Shown piece after piece: positions 38,548 through 50,964 of a stretch of DNA of 64,000 nt (within the stretch, counting starts at the first letter, position 1; each line of letters starts with the position of its first letter). The position numbers and the translations under genes are program-made. The DNA comes from Solenopsis invicta (taxonomy: Eukaryota; Arthropoda; Insecta; Hymenoptera; Formicidae): the NCBI RefSeq assembly GCF_016802725.1, contig NC_052668.1:23864501-23928500 (forward strand), written 5' to 3'. The notes beneath the pieces are model-generated. The model saw nothing but the letters and a program-made list of their open reading frames with translations. It was not told the DNA's origin and did no database searches.

Positions 38548-39479
38548 CCCTTTCGTGCCTGACTTTTTTTTTCTAGAAATAGTTAGCGTTTAATTCACGT
38601 CTTACGAAAGGTTTTTAGGATTGCTGATTATGAATCTAAAATCAAAATTTCAAAATTTAAACTGGCAGATCCAATTTAACAAATCAAAATGTCACTCAAA
38701 TCCAACAAAATTTTGTATTTTTATCCGCCATATTAAATTTTAAAAATTCGATTATAGATTCATAATCAATGAGCCCAAAAATCTTTGGAGTTTTACTCAT
38801 ATCCAACAAAATTTTACATTTTAGTCCGTCACATTGGTTATTTTGAAATTAAATAATAATTGTAAAGATAACTTTTAATAAAAATCAAAAATGTCCGGTA
38901 TTACGTCTAACACGGGAAAGTCGTAACATTGACACATCTCTGATTCTCAATAAAAATTATTCTTACAATTTAGATATAAATCTCTGTAAGAATCTCTTAT
39001 TATTAGGCAACTGAGAATCGGTAAGTGACGGAAAAATAGAGGAACTGGTCGGATTTGAACTAGGGATCCTTCGTTCCAACAACTAGCACTCTTACTGCTA
39101 GACCAAGGCTCCACTGTTTCCCTAATATTTTCCGTTCGCATATCAACACTCTTACGATCCTTAGCTTCTGAGTATCTTACATAATTTTTTTTATAAATAG
39201 TCCTTACGTTAACTATCAAAATAGGATTTGAAACAACTCACTACCTTGATTTCTTTTAAAGATATATGTATTTCTCACTTTTATTTTTCACCTATTTTAC
39301 AAATTTTTGACGAGGTATGCGGAACAAGAGGAAAACTCCTAAAGATTTGGATATTTTTGTAAAGAGTCCTATCTCTTATCTTTAAAATGAGCCCGGAGAG
39401 AAGTTGCTATCTTTATTTTTGTGGAAGATATGCATATTTTTGTAGCTTTGACACACATGTGCTACCAGGCACGAAAGAG
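38548..39479. mobile_element. About 930-bp piggyBac-like non-autonomous element
   Basis: The left end CCCTTTCGTGCCTGAC matches the inverted right end CTCTTTCGTGCCTGGT, and TTAA abuts the right end (39480-39483), as in piggyBac insertions. The left flank TTGGA is a decayed site. Inside are a TIR-like pair (GATTATGAATCTA), a repeated TCCAACAAAATTTT unit and a tRNA-like segment. No transposase. Confidence 0.5.
39048..39116 (-). repeat. tRNA-derived SINE head or tRNA pseudogene
   Basis: On the minus strand TGGTCTAGCAGTAAGAG resembles an A box and AGTTCAAATCC a B box, at tRNA spacing. The CTAGC/GCTAG D-arm pairs. The T-arm 5' side and acceptor stem do not pair, so it is not a functional tRNA. Located inside the piggyBac-like element. 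Confidence 0.45.
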
Positions 39480-39536
39480 TTAAAGAGTGAGCAATTTTAG
39501 AGTATTTTCCTGTTACAATCGATCAATTAGACCTAC

Positions 39537-39612
39537 CTAGATCGGACTGTTCGTATTTTGCGACCATTGCGGCTACCATTCTGAGCTGCTGCTCGATCCG
39601 CAGTCGTTCACA
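39537..39612 (-). CDS. Candidate 76-nt internal coding exon, gene unknown
   Basis: Minus-strand segment bounded by an acceptor (ccggtggctag|TGT) and a strong donor (CTAG|GTAGGT). Only one of its three frames is open from end to end. That frame gives a 25-residue amphipathic helical peptide beginning CERLRIEQQLRMV and ending AKYEQSDL, with coiled-coil-like spacing of Leu, Ile, Met and Val. I do not recognise the family. The codons are richer in G/C at third positions than the flanking AT-rich DNA. It could be an internal exon of the transcript that starts at 50964. Exit phase is 1. Confidence 0.4.
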
Positions 39613-42600
39613 CTAGCCACCGGAAACGACGAGGTGTGTTCAAGGTCTTTCGTAGGTGAGGGAGACGAGATCGAGGAATCCCGAAATTATTCGATCGTAA
39701 ACAGCCGAGAAAGGTAAGCGGAACGGTGCGATGTTACCGAACCCCCGGTGAACGCGGTGAATCACCAATTTAGGGCACTGTGTAGGCACGTACTGCCTTC
39801 GTTACGGAGAGATCGAGAGCAATTTATGTCGTCGTGCTTAAAACTGATGTCACACAGGCCTCACACTGATACTACAAACGAGAGTTTACTTCATGCTTTG
39901 CATTATATTCGACGATTCGCACAAATATTATATCAAGATATATATCTGGAGATATCAAAATGCCTTATTGTATAATAATAATGATACTGGTTACGGTAAA
40001 AAAAAATAAACGAAGGGGAAAACGGAAACGCGATGTAGATTTAATCGGAGCAAACGGCGAAGAATTCTTGATTCCTAGCCTAGCACGTGCTATAAAATTC
40101 TGAATGAATTTACATGAGTAGAAATCACGTAAATAGAATACGCGACACGTATCACTTTAATAGCGATTTGCAAATTTGCGAAATGACGCACGAGTAGTCA
40201 CATTATGCGATGATGCAACAACGTTCGACAAACAGGCGATATTCATATGCAAACGTGTGACTCCTTAATCATTGAAATATTATTCTTCCTCGTATTCTAT
40301 TTAGCATTAAATTTCCTTTCTATCCGAAACTCGCTTCGCCACGGGCACGCTCGTTTAACTCTTATTTTCGCGACGTATGTATATTATCGGTCGGAGTTTC
40401 TAGCACGCACTGCCCCACTGTAACAACACTAATGAATTTTTCATTCCCCTCGATAAGACGAACAGGGTAACATATAAATATTCGAATTTGGCCAGTGCGC
40501 CTCACTGGAAAAACGATCGGGGAGCCGAGACACTGAAACTTGGAAAGATCGACTTCTAACTTGGGGGAAAAGTCACCCGGGGACCGACAATTGCGGGGAG
40601 CCTCTTTCTCGTCAAACGAAAACACGCGCACTGACCTCGGCGAATCACACGATCGGCCGTGTGATTACCGTGCACGCGCGCTCGCGAAGGTCGGGAAGAA
40701 CTACGGAACCTCGTTCGCGCGTCCTTGACTTTCGCGCGGAAGACGCGTAACCAACTGGCTTGGCTGTCTGGCTGGCTCGTGCGCGCTCGAATCCAGGATC
40801 GGGACGAGATTCGCTCTACGGCTGCGTGAAGCCGAGTGTGCGGCCTCCGCGATGAATCAAGCCCCCCCGTTTCATCCGGAGTCGACGTACCGCGGGCCTC
40901 TCCCCTCCCCGTCTCCTCTCCTGTCTCTCGCGCTGCACCCCTTTTTTCCTATCCTCACGAAAAACAATGTAACGAAAAATAATGTAACACACGAGCGCGT
41001 AATAAATTTCTAGAAAGGAGATATCGGAATGTCCGGAATTCTATTTTCAGTAATGAAACTTGGTTACGAACGATGCAACAGATTGGTCACGTATATTGAA
41101 ATAATACCATATCCTGATATGCGTGATCAAACTCTTTTAGACACGCTTCGCTGGACAGAGGTGCCGAGACTATTACGCGCTGCCGACCTGCAGTGCCACG
41201 CGCTCCAAATTCAATGTCATTTATGATAAAATGATTTCGCGAAAACTAGTACGCGAAGAGGGTCCAGAAGAACCCAGAATATTGGAGAGAACTCGGAATG
41301 TTAAAGCGATTTATGGTAATACGTGGGGAAATGCAACGTGCGCGCGACTGATGTTCGGAAAGCGGTGAACAAAGTTGTCGAAGTGGCAGAGGAAGAGACG
41401 AGGAGCGAGAGATAATGCGAGGGCTGCACTCCGTCCATCTGGACATTTTCTTTTTTAGCCGCAAGTTCGAAACCACGTGTGACGACACTGAATAGGCAAT
41501 GTGCCAACGACTGAGCTGATGCGTCAAGAGTACCATGTAACCTGATGAATCTCACTCCTATTTTTGCTGTATAGATATATTTTACATCTGGTGGAGAATC
41601 ATTTGGAACATCTCGCTGCATAAGAAGCTGAATGAATTAATTCAACAGAAGCACGAGCGGTTGCCTTGAACGAATCGTCAAGAATTTATTTCTGTTCTAC
41701 CAAACCCGTCTGATCGAAAGTACTCGTTCGCGAGCTAACATGCAGAAGCAAAGAAGAAATTTATTCCCTATTTAATTCTTACGAATTTTTATTTACGTAA
41801 TCTAAATTTAAAGCCTAGTCATGCCAGATACTTAACGTTTCAAAAATATGTATGATTGAATTTCTGTTATAAGAAACTTAGCGTTAAAAATATCATCTTG
41901 GAATATTCATAGAACAATTTTATCTTCCCTGGCCGAGCACTTCATCGAATGATTAGTCATTCGTTTATCCAATTATTATCTTGACGCTAAACGAACAGAA
42001 GGCGTGCTTTCGCCACGCGAAGCGGTGGTTGCGATAAAGAAAGGAATGACCCGCCACGTCCCCGTGTCGCGGAAAGAATAAAAAATTCACCGTGGCGCTG
42101 CGCGGATAATTAGCATGCTCGCGAGCATAAGTCACGATCTCATACTGCACGAGCGTGCCACATGCCGCGCGAGCGAACGATGCACGGAGCGCAACTTTCA
42201 CGGAGCGGCCACGGGCGGAATTGCTCGGCGGAGCGGACAACAAATGACCGATGGTGCCCAGGACGCGTGTATAGAAATCGGATGAACAGAGGGGGTTGGT
42301 CGGTCGGCCGGTCGATCGAATCGACGTTCGTCATGCGATCGCGCGCGCGTTGCTGCGTTCAGCGTTCACGGACGTGTTGGAAACGTGACCGCGCGAGGAG
42401 GTCTCTTCGCGTTGGCGCTGCACTGGCGGGAGAGATTTTCCTCCGAGGCGATTTCTAACGTCGGACGTATAAATGCATGTACAGACGGCGGCGACGCGAG
42501 AGATCGTTCCCCACTTTGCATAACGGTGCCGGCGCGACACTTTCCGCCGGTTTCCAAGCGAACACGGAAATCTGATTGAAGGACCCGTTGCCATCGCGAT

Positions 42601-43602
42601 GGATTTCGTGCATGTTATAGTCAGTCTCATATTAATTCGTACAAGTGTTACGTAAAAAATATATGTGCATTTATATCGTTAGATTACATCGTTGTTTCCT
42701 ATATCGTTGTTTGTGCACGAGAAATTGTTTTACTAAAGTATTTAAAAATTTAACTTTAGTTAGTCTAGATACAGATCTCGAAGTAATTTTGTTGGGCCAT
42801 CAAAATAATTACATAGGACGTTCAAGCGTGATGAGCAAGGCTGCGAGATATTATGACATTCTAGCAACTAATTTCACTGTCTTACATAATTATTTTGTTA
42901 GTACGGCGAAATTATTTTCAGGTCTGCATTCAGCTAAATTTTTGGATACCTCGGCCAGCCGTTCTTTCCGTGTACGAATTCGGAGTTTCGTTTATTTTGT
43001 GACGCTGAAATATAAAATTACTCGATGTCAGAAGCATAAGAAAGATAAGAGGATATTAAAGAAACGTACGCTAACGATAACGCACAAAATACTACCTAGT
43101 GCTATCATACAAAGTAGTTTCATTTCGCGAAGAGGTTCAATAAGCCAGTTCGATTACACTGGCGATAATAGTAAAGACGAAACGAAAAGTCCTGCAAGGA
43201 AGATACGGGATTATCGTATAGCTGGACGTCACTCGGAACGAGTCATCACGGGGACAATGACCAAGGAGCCGAGGAAAAGAAAAAGTAAGAGAAAAAGCAA
43301 TATGCGTTTCAGTAAGTTCTTTGAAATAAAATATTTAATAAGAACGCGAGGACTGTCGTTATGAAACGCGACAGGCAAAAAATAAGACTCGGAGCATACG
43401 CAGATAAAAGCACAGATGAGTACATGTACACCGTGCAAAAGAAAATTTGCGACACCCATTACTTGTTACGCGCGTTATCAACCGAATGCTTATAAAGAAC
43501 AGGTTTTAAGGTAAGGGCGAAGGTAAAAAAAAAAAGATTTCAGGTTTGTGCCCAAATGGATTACCCGAGATTATTCCACGGAAGGAGCAATCAAAAATCC
43601 GA

Positions 43603-43606
<4 letters not shown>

Positions 43607-43634
<28 letters not shown>
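43607..43634. repeat. Poly(T) run of 28
   Basis: Longest homopolymer in the window. No retroelement body is evident next to it, so a SINE/LINE tail is not supported. Confidence 0.9.
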
Positions 43635-43638
<4 letters not shown>

Positions 43639-43759
43639 AAAGGGAGGTAAAAAAGGAAAGAGACAGAAAAGTTGTACAAGGCTTCACATGGTAAGCCGAA
43701 TATGCAAATGTGGCAGCACGCGAAACCGCAGGATTGTCAATTCGGCACAGATAAAGCTC

Positions 43760-43891
43760 GATCCAGACCAAACAAACGGGCGTGGACAAACACGAATGAA
43801 CAACTTGGTTCAATGAATGCGAACAGCGAGTACATCCCGCGAGTAAGTTGTTCATTCGTATTTGCTTACGCCTGTTTACTTGGTCTGGATC
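43760..43891. other. 132-bp imperfect hairpin (47-bp stem), possible small-RNA precursor
   Basis: 43760-43806 pairs with 43845-43891 in one register without gaps; the loop is 38 nt. Seven positions differ from perfect pairing, three of them G-U pairs. The stem runs from GATCCAGACCAA at the base to GAATGAACAACTT at the loop. Length and imperfect pairing fit a long pre-miRNA or hairpin RNA; it could also be a decayed inverted duplication. The strand is unknown and no known miRNA seed is recognised. Confidence 0.5.
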
Positions 43892-46006
43892 CGGTTTAAG
43901 ACGCTCTCAAGCCCATCGACAAGCAAGCGCGTTGCAAGAGAACCGAGGAACATGCATCGATCGATCGATCGATCAGTCTTATCAGACAGAACTATGCTTA
44001 ATTACATCGACGAGCGAAGCCGTGGTGATGAAAGCTTTATTCGGTCGTTTACTCGTTCCCTCGTGTTCGGTTGGTCAATGTTGCTCGCGAAACGAAAGGC
44101 ATCTGCGGCGAGAAAAGCGGCGACCGAAAACTACCATCCGGCTGATGCGATTACGTAACGGTGTTAAAATAATTAGTGCGTATTACGTAGCGTTGCGCAC
44201 TGCACGCGGTGGTAATTGGTGAGCGCTGCGTGTCGGCAGGCGAGAACACGGTCACGATCCGTCGCGATGAAAACGATGGACTTTGAACGTGCGACATGCA
44301 AATTTTCTCGTTACGTCGGTCGTCTTCCCGCTGACTTGCTACTTCGCATCCGATCGCAGTCTCCGCTCTCGTTTAATAAATTTCAATTTATTCCGGTGGC
44401 GCGATGAAAATAATTCATATACAAAGGCAAGCGCGGAATCACAGTGGTATATTAGATCTTATGAAAGCTGCACTTCGTTAAATAAATTATTATATCCGAT
44501 CCCATTATCTACCGTTGCTCGGGCAGCTATAAATTGTCCGATATAATATCTGGAGATAAGAAGATAAAATGGACGGGCGGGAAATGAAGATAAAGAGACA
44601 AATCCGTGGCCGGAGATTTTCGTGACGCGATTAACGATCGCGCGAGCCAGGTTTGCGCTGGAAAAATTTATACATTATATCTGCATATCCAAGCAACGAG
44701 ATTCGAAGTATAGTGAGTCATCATTGTACGATATCGATCCGCCTATATTGAGCAATCCGCGTGCGAGCATATATTCTAGAGTTCGCGCCGAAAGGAGGAC
44801 GGATGAAGCGATGGAACGCGAGACGGACGGATTTGTTAAAGCGACACACCACGAGAGCCACTTCCCGCTGCCGGGTTCGACTGGTAGTCGGCAAACGTCG
44901 ACCAATTTAAAACGTTCCACATCGTTTCCTGTTTATTACGCCCCTGATGTCGGCGCGATCAATGGTTAATGTGACCCTGACGAGGGCGAGATATCACGCG
45001 AAATCGCACTCTGCTACTTATAAATTAGCCTAATGTACCCTCTGTTCCAAAAATTAGGTGGATAGTCTGTCATCAGTGCTTCCCCGACAATAAGAGAGAG
45101 TCACACGAGCCATTGCGTGCGCACGCACGTGTGTACGATACCGTGTACTCGTATGTACACAATGACACCTTCGAGTCTTCAATGAAGCAATGTACGATAT
45201 TAAAACGCGATGCTCCGAGCTTGCCAAAAGACAATGGAGCTATTTTGGCATCACTTAATGCGGGGAGTGTCAATCTCTCGATCTAAATGAAGATGAATAC
45301 ACGTGGCGCGCGTAGTATGCACGAGATTACAGGGAACGGGAATGAAGTTGATACTCTCTGTACTCTGGCCACTCTAGCGTGCAGCCATTATAAATTACTT
45401 TTTTTGTAAGTAGACGGCATAAGAATTTGACATTAAAGGATTAACGATGGAAAGATCAAGCAGGCTGCGCGCGCGATGAAATGATCAAAGCCAATAATAA
45501 ATGAACATATTTTGAAACGCGGTTACGGAGACGGAAACGAATAACAATGCCGTCCTATTACCGAGAGAAGGCAGTCATACGGGTGTTACGAGAATAAATA
45601 ACTGCAACCTACTTAAGCGCCTTCGCTTGTACACGCTACTTTGGCTACTCGTATGCCAAAGAACTATCAATCTGAAACACAGGCGCGAACGCCGCCGGTG
45701 CCTCGAGTGATCGAGTCGACAAACTCGTCTCGATGAAAGGGACGAGGCCGGTATAATAAATCGTGGCTGCGAAGAGATCAAAGTTTATCGTTACGAATCT
45801 GAATTTCTGCAGAGATATTTTTCCGTTGTTTTTTGACAATCGAAATCTTGCAATTAGTTTACGATAATCACATTTTATAATTAGATAATTATATACTATA
45901 CAAATCTCGTAATTAAATACTACGTTATTAACTCTATCCTCATTCTATCTCAACTTTCTAAACGTACGATTAATTGAAATGTTTGAAAGAAGTGTAGACA
46001 CAAAGG

Positions 46007-46416
46007 TACACTCAGAGAACAGTTATGTTTAAATTGATGAAGTGGTTTCTTTTAAGTTGAAGTGAAAATATCTTTGCGGAAAATAAAAATTTATTTTAAT
46101 TCGAGAAATAACATTACTAGCCTTTTCTAAAGTAAATAAAATATTTATTCAAATCATTTAATTTAAATAAGTTTTTTATTAAAAAAAAAAAAATACTGAC
46201 AGAAATGTAAGAAATAATTCAGTTGTTCTAATTACAAAAATATATTTCTTAAAAAAAAAAAAATTTACGTTGCACAAACTATTTCTTTAATTCTAATAAA
46301 AAAAAACAGTCAAGAAATTTCTCCATATTAAAGAAACTTTTTTCGTATAGCAATGCACAAATTTCTTTGATTCAAACAAATATTTTTTGACTCAAGAAAA
46401 TTTTTCTCTGAGTGTA
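46007..46416. mobile_element. 410-bp TA-flanked MITE with TACACTCAGAGAA ends
   Basis: TACACTCAGAGAA at the left and TTCTCTGAGTGTA at the right are exact inverses over 13 bp, TA at each tip (Tc1/mariner-like). The interior has several poly(A) runs and AAGAAA-rich inverted segments; no ORF. Confidence 0.75.
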
Positions 46417-48474
46417 AAATGACATTATATTTAAAGGAACGTTAACGCTACGAAAACGGATATTCGCAGCGATTCGAAATAGCGATATAAAAGATTACTC
46501 AAACGCTACGTTCATCCTTCTTAACCTCATGTTTTAAGCAAAACTTTAACAAAGAGTATAGTTTAGCATTTCTACGGATTTTTTAAACCTTTACATCTTA
46601 ATGGAGATTATTATGAAAATGTAGCAGGATTTGCAAGATATTACAAGCTGGTTGAAATTGCAGTTGACAATAAGATGCAACGTACGCCTATCTTCGACGA
46701 AATGAATAATGAAAAAATAGGAATAGTTTGAATAAAACAAGTAGATAAAAAACGTACAGTCAACGAGACAATACTGTTTTGCATAAAAATACGAACGAAT
46801 AATACGAACGTCTTTGTATTCAAGGAGAAATTAAAATGTTGAAACCTGACCGCGAAGCTCGAACGACGCGATGTTATGTCACAACAACATTACGAATGTA
46901 AAACTACGTAAAATGCAAGATCATTATGACATTGTAAATCGAGATAAATGTAGATAACAATAACTTCGAGGGAATTACTGAATTTATTTCGGGGCCTAAT
47001 GGCCGCACGAAAACGCGCGTTCAGCCGACTTCCTTCCGTTAAAAAATCGCTGAACCATACCAACGAACGTGTAACCATCTGGCGGATACGTATGCAGCCG
47101 ATGCTAATACAACGCGGAAACCGCATGCACACGGTGTTCTTAAGTGAATTCAATGCCTTTTGATGTTATACAGTGGCTATACTGTGAATCAAAATATCTC
47201 GGAGCCGCGTTTACGGCGGCAATTAAGAAAAAAAATTGTTGCAAGTGACGGAATTATCTGTCATTATCATCGTTTTATGTGAAGGTTATTGCTAAAGGTC
47301 CACATTGCTAAATGTACAGATTGTTGGCCATTGAGTATGCCATTTGATTTTAATTTAAAGCGAAAGCAACACGAGCTAAAAGTTCATACAGATTTTATAA
47401 ATCTATCGAGCATTCTTTTTTTTCGTCGAGAATATATTTTTTCCCCAAAAATAATATTAACAAATAGTTTGTATTTTATTCGTGCAATTTAATTTCTCAC
47501 GACCCTCTCAGCCAAACCGGACAATTCTATGAAATAAAAAATAGAGGAGATTGATGAAGTCGTGAACTAATTTACAAAAGTGGCTTAATTTTGGTAGAGC
47601 ACAGATCACGACGAAAATTAATTCGTCTTCGTTCATATTATATGACGTCTCATAAAAAATTCCCGAGTTATTATATCAAAGCAGAAAATATCCCTCACAA
47701 AATCCGTTGAAAATTTATCACGGTTGAATGACTGATCGATATCGCGCAATAATGCAACTGAACTGAAATCACAGAGTACATGTATAATCGACAGTAGATC
47801 ACGCGGATATCAGGGAGTGTGATAAGAGAATCTGAGTTGCGATCACGCAAAGCAAAAGCATACGACTCCTTGCACGATAACCTTGCGATTCACGTATGGC
47901 CGAGTCGAGTCGAGTCAATATCCTTCGTCCAGCCGAGAAAACCCACTGAAGTTAGAGGTTCCTTCGCCGCTCGCTTCGAAAATATTATTTCCGGCGCGCG
48001 TATATTTTTTCGCAAGATAAAATCAAAATCGTCAATCCGACGTCTCTTCGGCACGGACGAGGAAAGGCTGACGCAATAAACATGCGAGTTGATTAAAGTC
48101 ATTTAGGACTCGCGGTTGGGTAATTTAGACGTCAGGAGTGTAAAATGTAGATGTAGATTCACTCAGGAAGCTACACGAGATCCGAGTATGAATCGCGTAC
48201 GAATGTGCATCGGACCGATGAGCAAGGCATGCATCGTTGCGGGACACGGTGCATCGCTGGATGCGTATTACAGTTAATCTTGTTACGCGTATATAACGGA
48301 TTGTATCAAAAATATCAGGTGATCGCCGCGCAATGCTCAGTCGAATTCTCGGCTCGACGTGCTCGCTCCGTTTAATATCTTGGGCGCTTGCACTCATTTT
48401 CTACATCATTATTGCCGACTAGTCTCCTTAGAGTCTATCGTTAGGAAAGGTAGTGTATACATTAAAACTGTATA

Positions 48475-49320
48475 TATTAATATTTTAGATAGATATTTAA
48501 CTGTTATTCAGCTGCTTTAACATTTAGATAATAATTCTATATTTTTATGTAATCTTTAAGAAATTAAAATAATATGGAGAAAAAGTAAACGCAATATTTC
48601 CAGATACAATATTATAGATGAATATGGGGCTAATATTCGGCTTTAGTAGTCAGATTATCCAGACAATAATTCTCAAAATTTATATAATTTTTAAAAAATT
48701 AAAATAATTTGGAAGAAAAATAAATGAAATGTTCCCAGATACAACATTTTAGAATTTATATGAATATCTGTCTGCTATTCGGCTGCTGTTGTATTTAAAT
48801 ATTATTCAGATAATAATTCTATATTTTTATGTAATTTGTCTTTAAAAAATTAAAGTAATATGGGAAAAAAATGCAATATTCCTAGATATAGTATTTTAGA
48901 TGAATATCTGGCTGCTGTTTGGCTGCTTTGGTATTTAAATATTCTCTAGATAATAATTCTATAATTTTATATAATCATTAAGAAATTAAAATAATATAGA
49001 GAAAAAGTAAACGCAATATTTACAGATACAATATTATAGATGAATATAGGGCTATTATTCGGCTTCAGTAGTCAGATTATCCAGACAATAATTCTCTAAT
49101 TTTATATAATTTTTTAAGAAATTAAAATAATTTAGAAAAAAATAAATGCAATATCCCCAGATACAATATTTTAGAATTTTAGATGGATATCTGTCTGCTA
49201 TTCGGCTGCTGTTGTATTTAAATATTATCCAGATAATAATTCTATATTTGTATATAAAATCTTTACAAAATTAAAATAGTTTGGAGGAAAAATAAATGCC
49301 ATATTCCCAGATATACATTT
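48475..49320. repeat. AT-rich satellite, six monomers of about 140 bp in two higher-order units
   Basis: The recurring core is CAGATACAATATT ... AGATGAATAT ... CTGC ... TTCGGCTGC ... AGATAATAATTCTA ... AATTAAAATAAT. Anchors at 48601, 48736, 48883, 49023, 49158 and 49308 give monomers of 135, 147, 140, 135 and 150 bp. Monomers three apart resemble each other far more than neighbours do, giving a 422-bp higher-order period present twice. No flanking repeats of a CRISPR kind and no ORF. Confidence 0.85.
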
Positions 49321-50296
49321 CTGTTTTTAGAAAATATTTGGATGCAACTTGTTCAGGTAGAAAATTTCATTTCCAACATATATCTCTTGTATTGTCAAGT
49401 TCATTTAAAAAATTTAAAAGGATAAGGATGATGAAATAGATTTTAGTACTCCTTACATTATGTATAATATAAAAGAGCACGCGGATACATAAAACAATCG
49501 ATTCGACAGGTTATTGTAGTCTTGAAAGAATAAGGAGAATGAAGGACACAATCTATATCTACGAAATATAAGAACTTCTGTATCAACATTTTTTAAGAAA
49601 CTTGATATCAACGAGCGTACCTCCTACTTCGATATATACGTAAGAGTATCTCGGAATTACAGTCTCCTCAAATTACGTTAAAATTGATGTTTCCATTAGC
49701 AAAAAATATGCAAGCAGCATGATATATCATTCTTAAATATTCGACATACTGAACATCCCTCTAAGCTATTCAAGTTAAAATTCAAAACTTAGCAGTTCGA
49801 GCGCGCAGCGTGTTGCTCAGATTTCTGCAAATGTTTCTCGGTTCGTTAACACGTTGAATACTACGACTGACGTCTCGACGTTCTTTGACATTTCTTGACA
49901 AAAGACTCTGCAACAGTATTTAATAAGTCAGGCGAGTCATCGGCATACAAAATATCAAACGAGCGAAATAACAGGTGTATTCGTTCGAATATCTGGCGCG
50001 TGTATATTATATGTTTGTTTAGGCTTTCGCAGAGATGATCCAATTCGGTGTGATATTCAACGTGTTAACACGGTACACGGAACACGATTATAGCGCACGC
50101 TGACGAATCCAACGACGACGGGGGCGCGGACGCCCGGTGCGAGAGCACGTTGCGGCGCGGCGCCGCGGCTGACGTGCCGATCGGATCACGTCCGCGTAGG
50201 TGTGTAAGACCGATTCGGCCGGCGTTAAATTCGCGAGGACGAATCGTCACGGCGCGAGACGATAGCGCGCGGCGAGAAAAAGGAAAAAAAGCAAGA

Positions 50297-50346
50297 GAGA
50301 GAGAGAGAGGGAGAGAGAGCGAGAGGGAGAGAGAGCGAGAGAGAGA
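50297..50346. repeat. (GA)n tract in CpG island
   Basis: GAGA-rich run within the 50.1-51.1 kb island. In insects such tracts can bind GAGA-type factors; that is inference. Confidence 0.85.
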
Positions 50347-50918
50347 TCGCGAAGGAAGGAGAGAACAGACGGAGACAGATAACGGTAATCTCGAACGACC
50401 GGCAGGAACGTCGTCGCGGCGGTGCCCGAGCTGCAAGGCCGTCGGCGCGTGACCTTAATGAGTAATCGGTCCGGCGGCTCGTGAATTACTCGCAGCACCA
50501 CGCGAAGCCGTCCGCGCGATCGGCCGCGAGATCGCACGCTGTCAATCGCGTGCGCCGAGAGGCCTGGACACGTCGCGCGACGACGGATTCTGGACGAGCG
50601 GCGAGGAGGGCGAGCGGCGACGTGTCGACGATGACAGCCGTCGTCGAGGCGTCGCGGGCTCCGCCGAGGGGCGTCCGCGACGTCCCGGACGACGTCGTCA
50701 CCCGGGCGCGCTCGCGCGCCGTCCAGCGATCGTCCTCACGCGCGCTCCGTGCGGACCACGGCGCGCGCGGACCGCGGTCGCCGCGTGCACCAACAGCGAC
50801 TCGGTGTGTCGCGGCGACGGCGATCCGTTCAGCGGGGCGCGACGCGCCGCCCGGCTCCGGAGCATCCACGGCGCGACATGATCGCGGCGAGTAAGGGGCG
50901 CGACGCGTCGACAAATAC

Positions 50919-50964
50919 CTCGTTTCTCGACGAGCTCCGAAATCTCCTCCCTGTTGTCGGCCAT
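50919..50964 (-). CDS. Candidate first coding exon (MADNREEISELVEKR), gene unknown, possibly Eaf6/MEAF6-like
   Basis: A 46-nt exon begins at the minus-strand ATG at 50964 and ends at a good donor (ACGAG|GTATTT), leaving phase 1. The 15 residues are acidic/basic and helical in character. They loosely resemble the N-terminal RAELAELVKRKAE stretch of NuA4 subunit Eaf6/MEAF6, and a phase-1 G would fit an Ala codon next. Evidence that it is a true start: it sits in a CpG-rich island, the ATG is embedded in AAGATGGCC (YY1-like), and TCCCACAATGCA just upstream resembles the Staf/ZNF143 site. No second exon of Eaf6 was found by eye in the window, so the family call is weak. The exon would be head to head with the thiolase gene about 1.6 kb away. 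Confidence 0.4.

Larger units (their letters stand above)
34196..39536. other. No recognisable gene
   Basis: Holds two mobile elements and an AC repeat. The 159-codon frame at 36940-37419 is in CpG-rich DNA and resembles no family. Confidence 0.5.
39613..50918. other. No recognisable gene; GC-rich islands, hairpin, MITE and satellite
   Basis: CpG-rich patches are at 40.5-40.95 and 42.15-42.6 kb. The 239-codon frame at 42645-43364 is Lys/Arg/Ser/Ile-rich with no motif and is not called. If the minus-strand exons at 50.96 and 39.6 kb belong together, this stretch is one intron. Confidence 0.5.

Noticed and set aside
39048..39116. Functional tRNA gene
   Set aside because: A- and B-box-like segments exist but the T-arm and acceptor stem do not pair.
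42645..43364. 239-codon open frame, plus strand
   Set aside because: Longest frame after NT5DC1, but Lys/Arg/Ser/Ile-rich with no motif and no splice context; likely chance.
43607..43634. Poly(T) as the tail of a retrotransposon
   Set aside because: No retroelement body or target duplication recognised beside it.
44622..44969. 115-codon frame, plus strand
   Set aside because: Plausible-looking residues but an open frame also exists opposite and no splice or start support is seen.
48475..49320. CRISPR array
   Set aside because: Monomers are head-to-tail without unique spacers and the DNA is animal nuclear.
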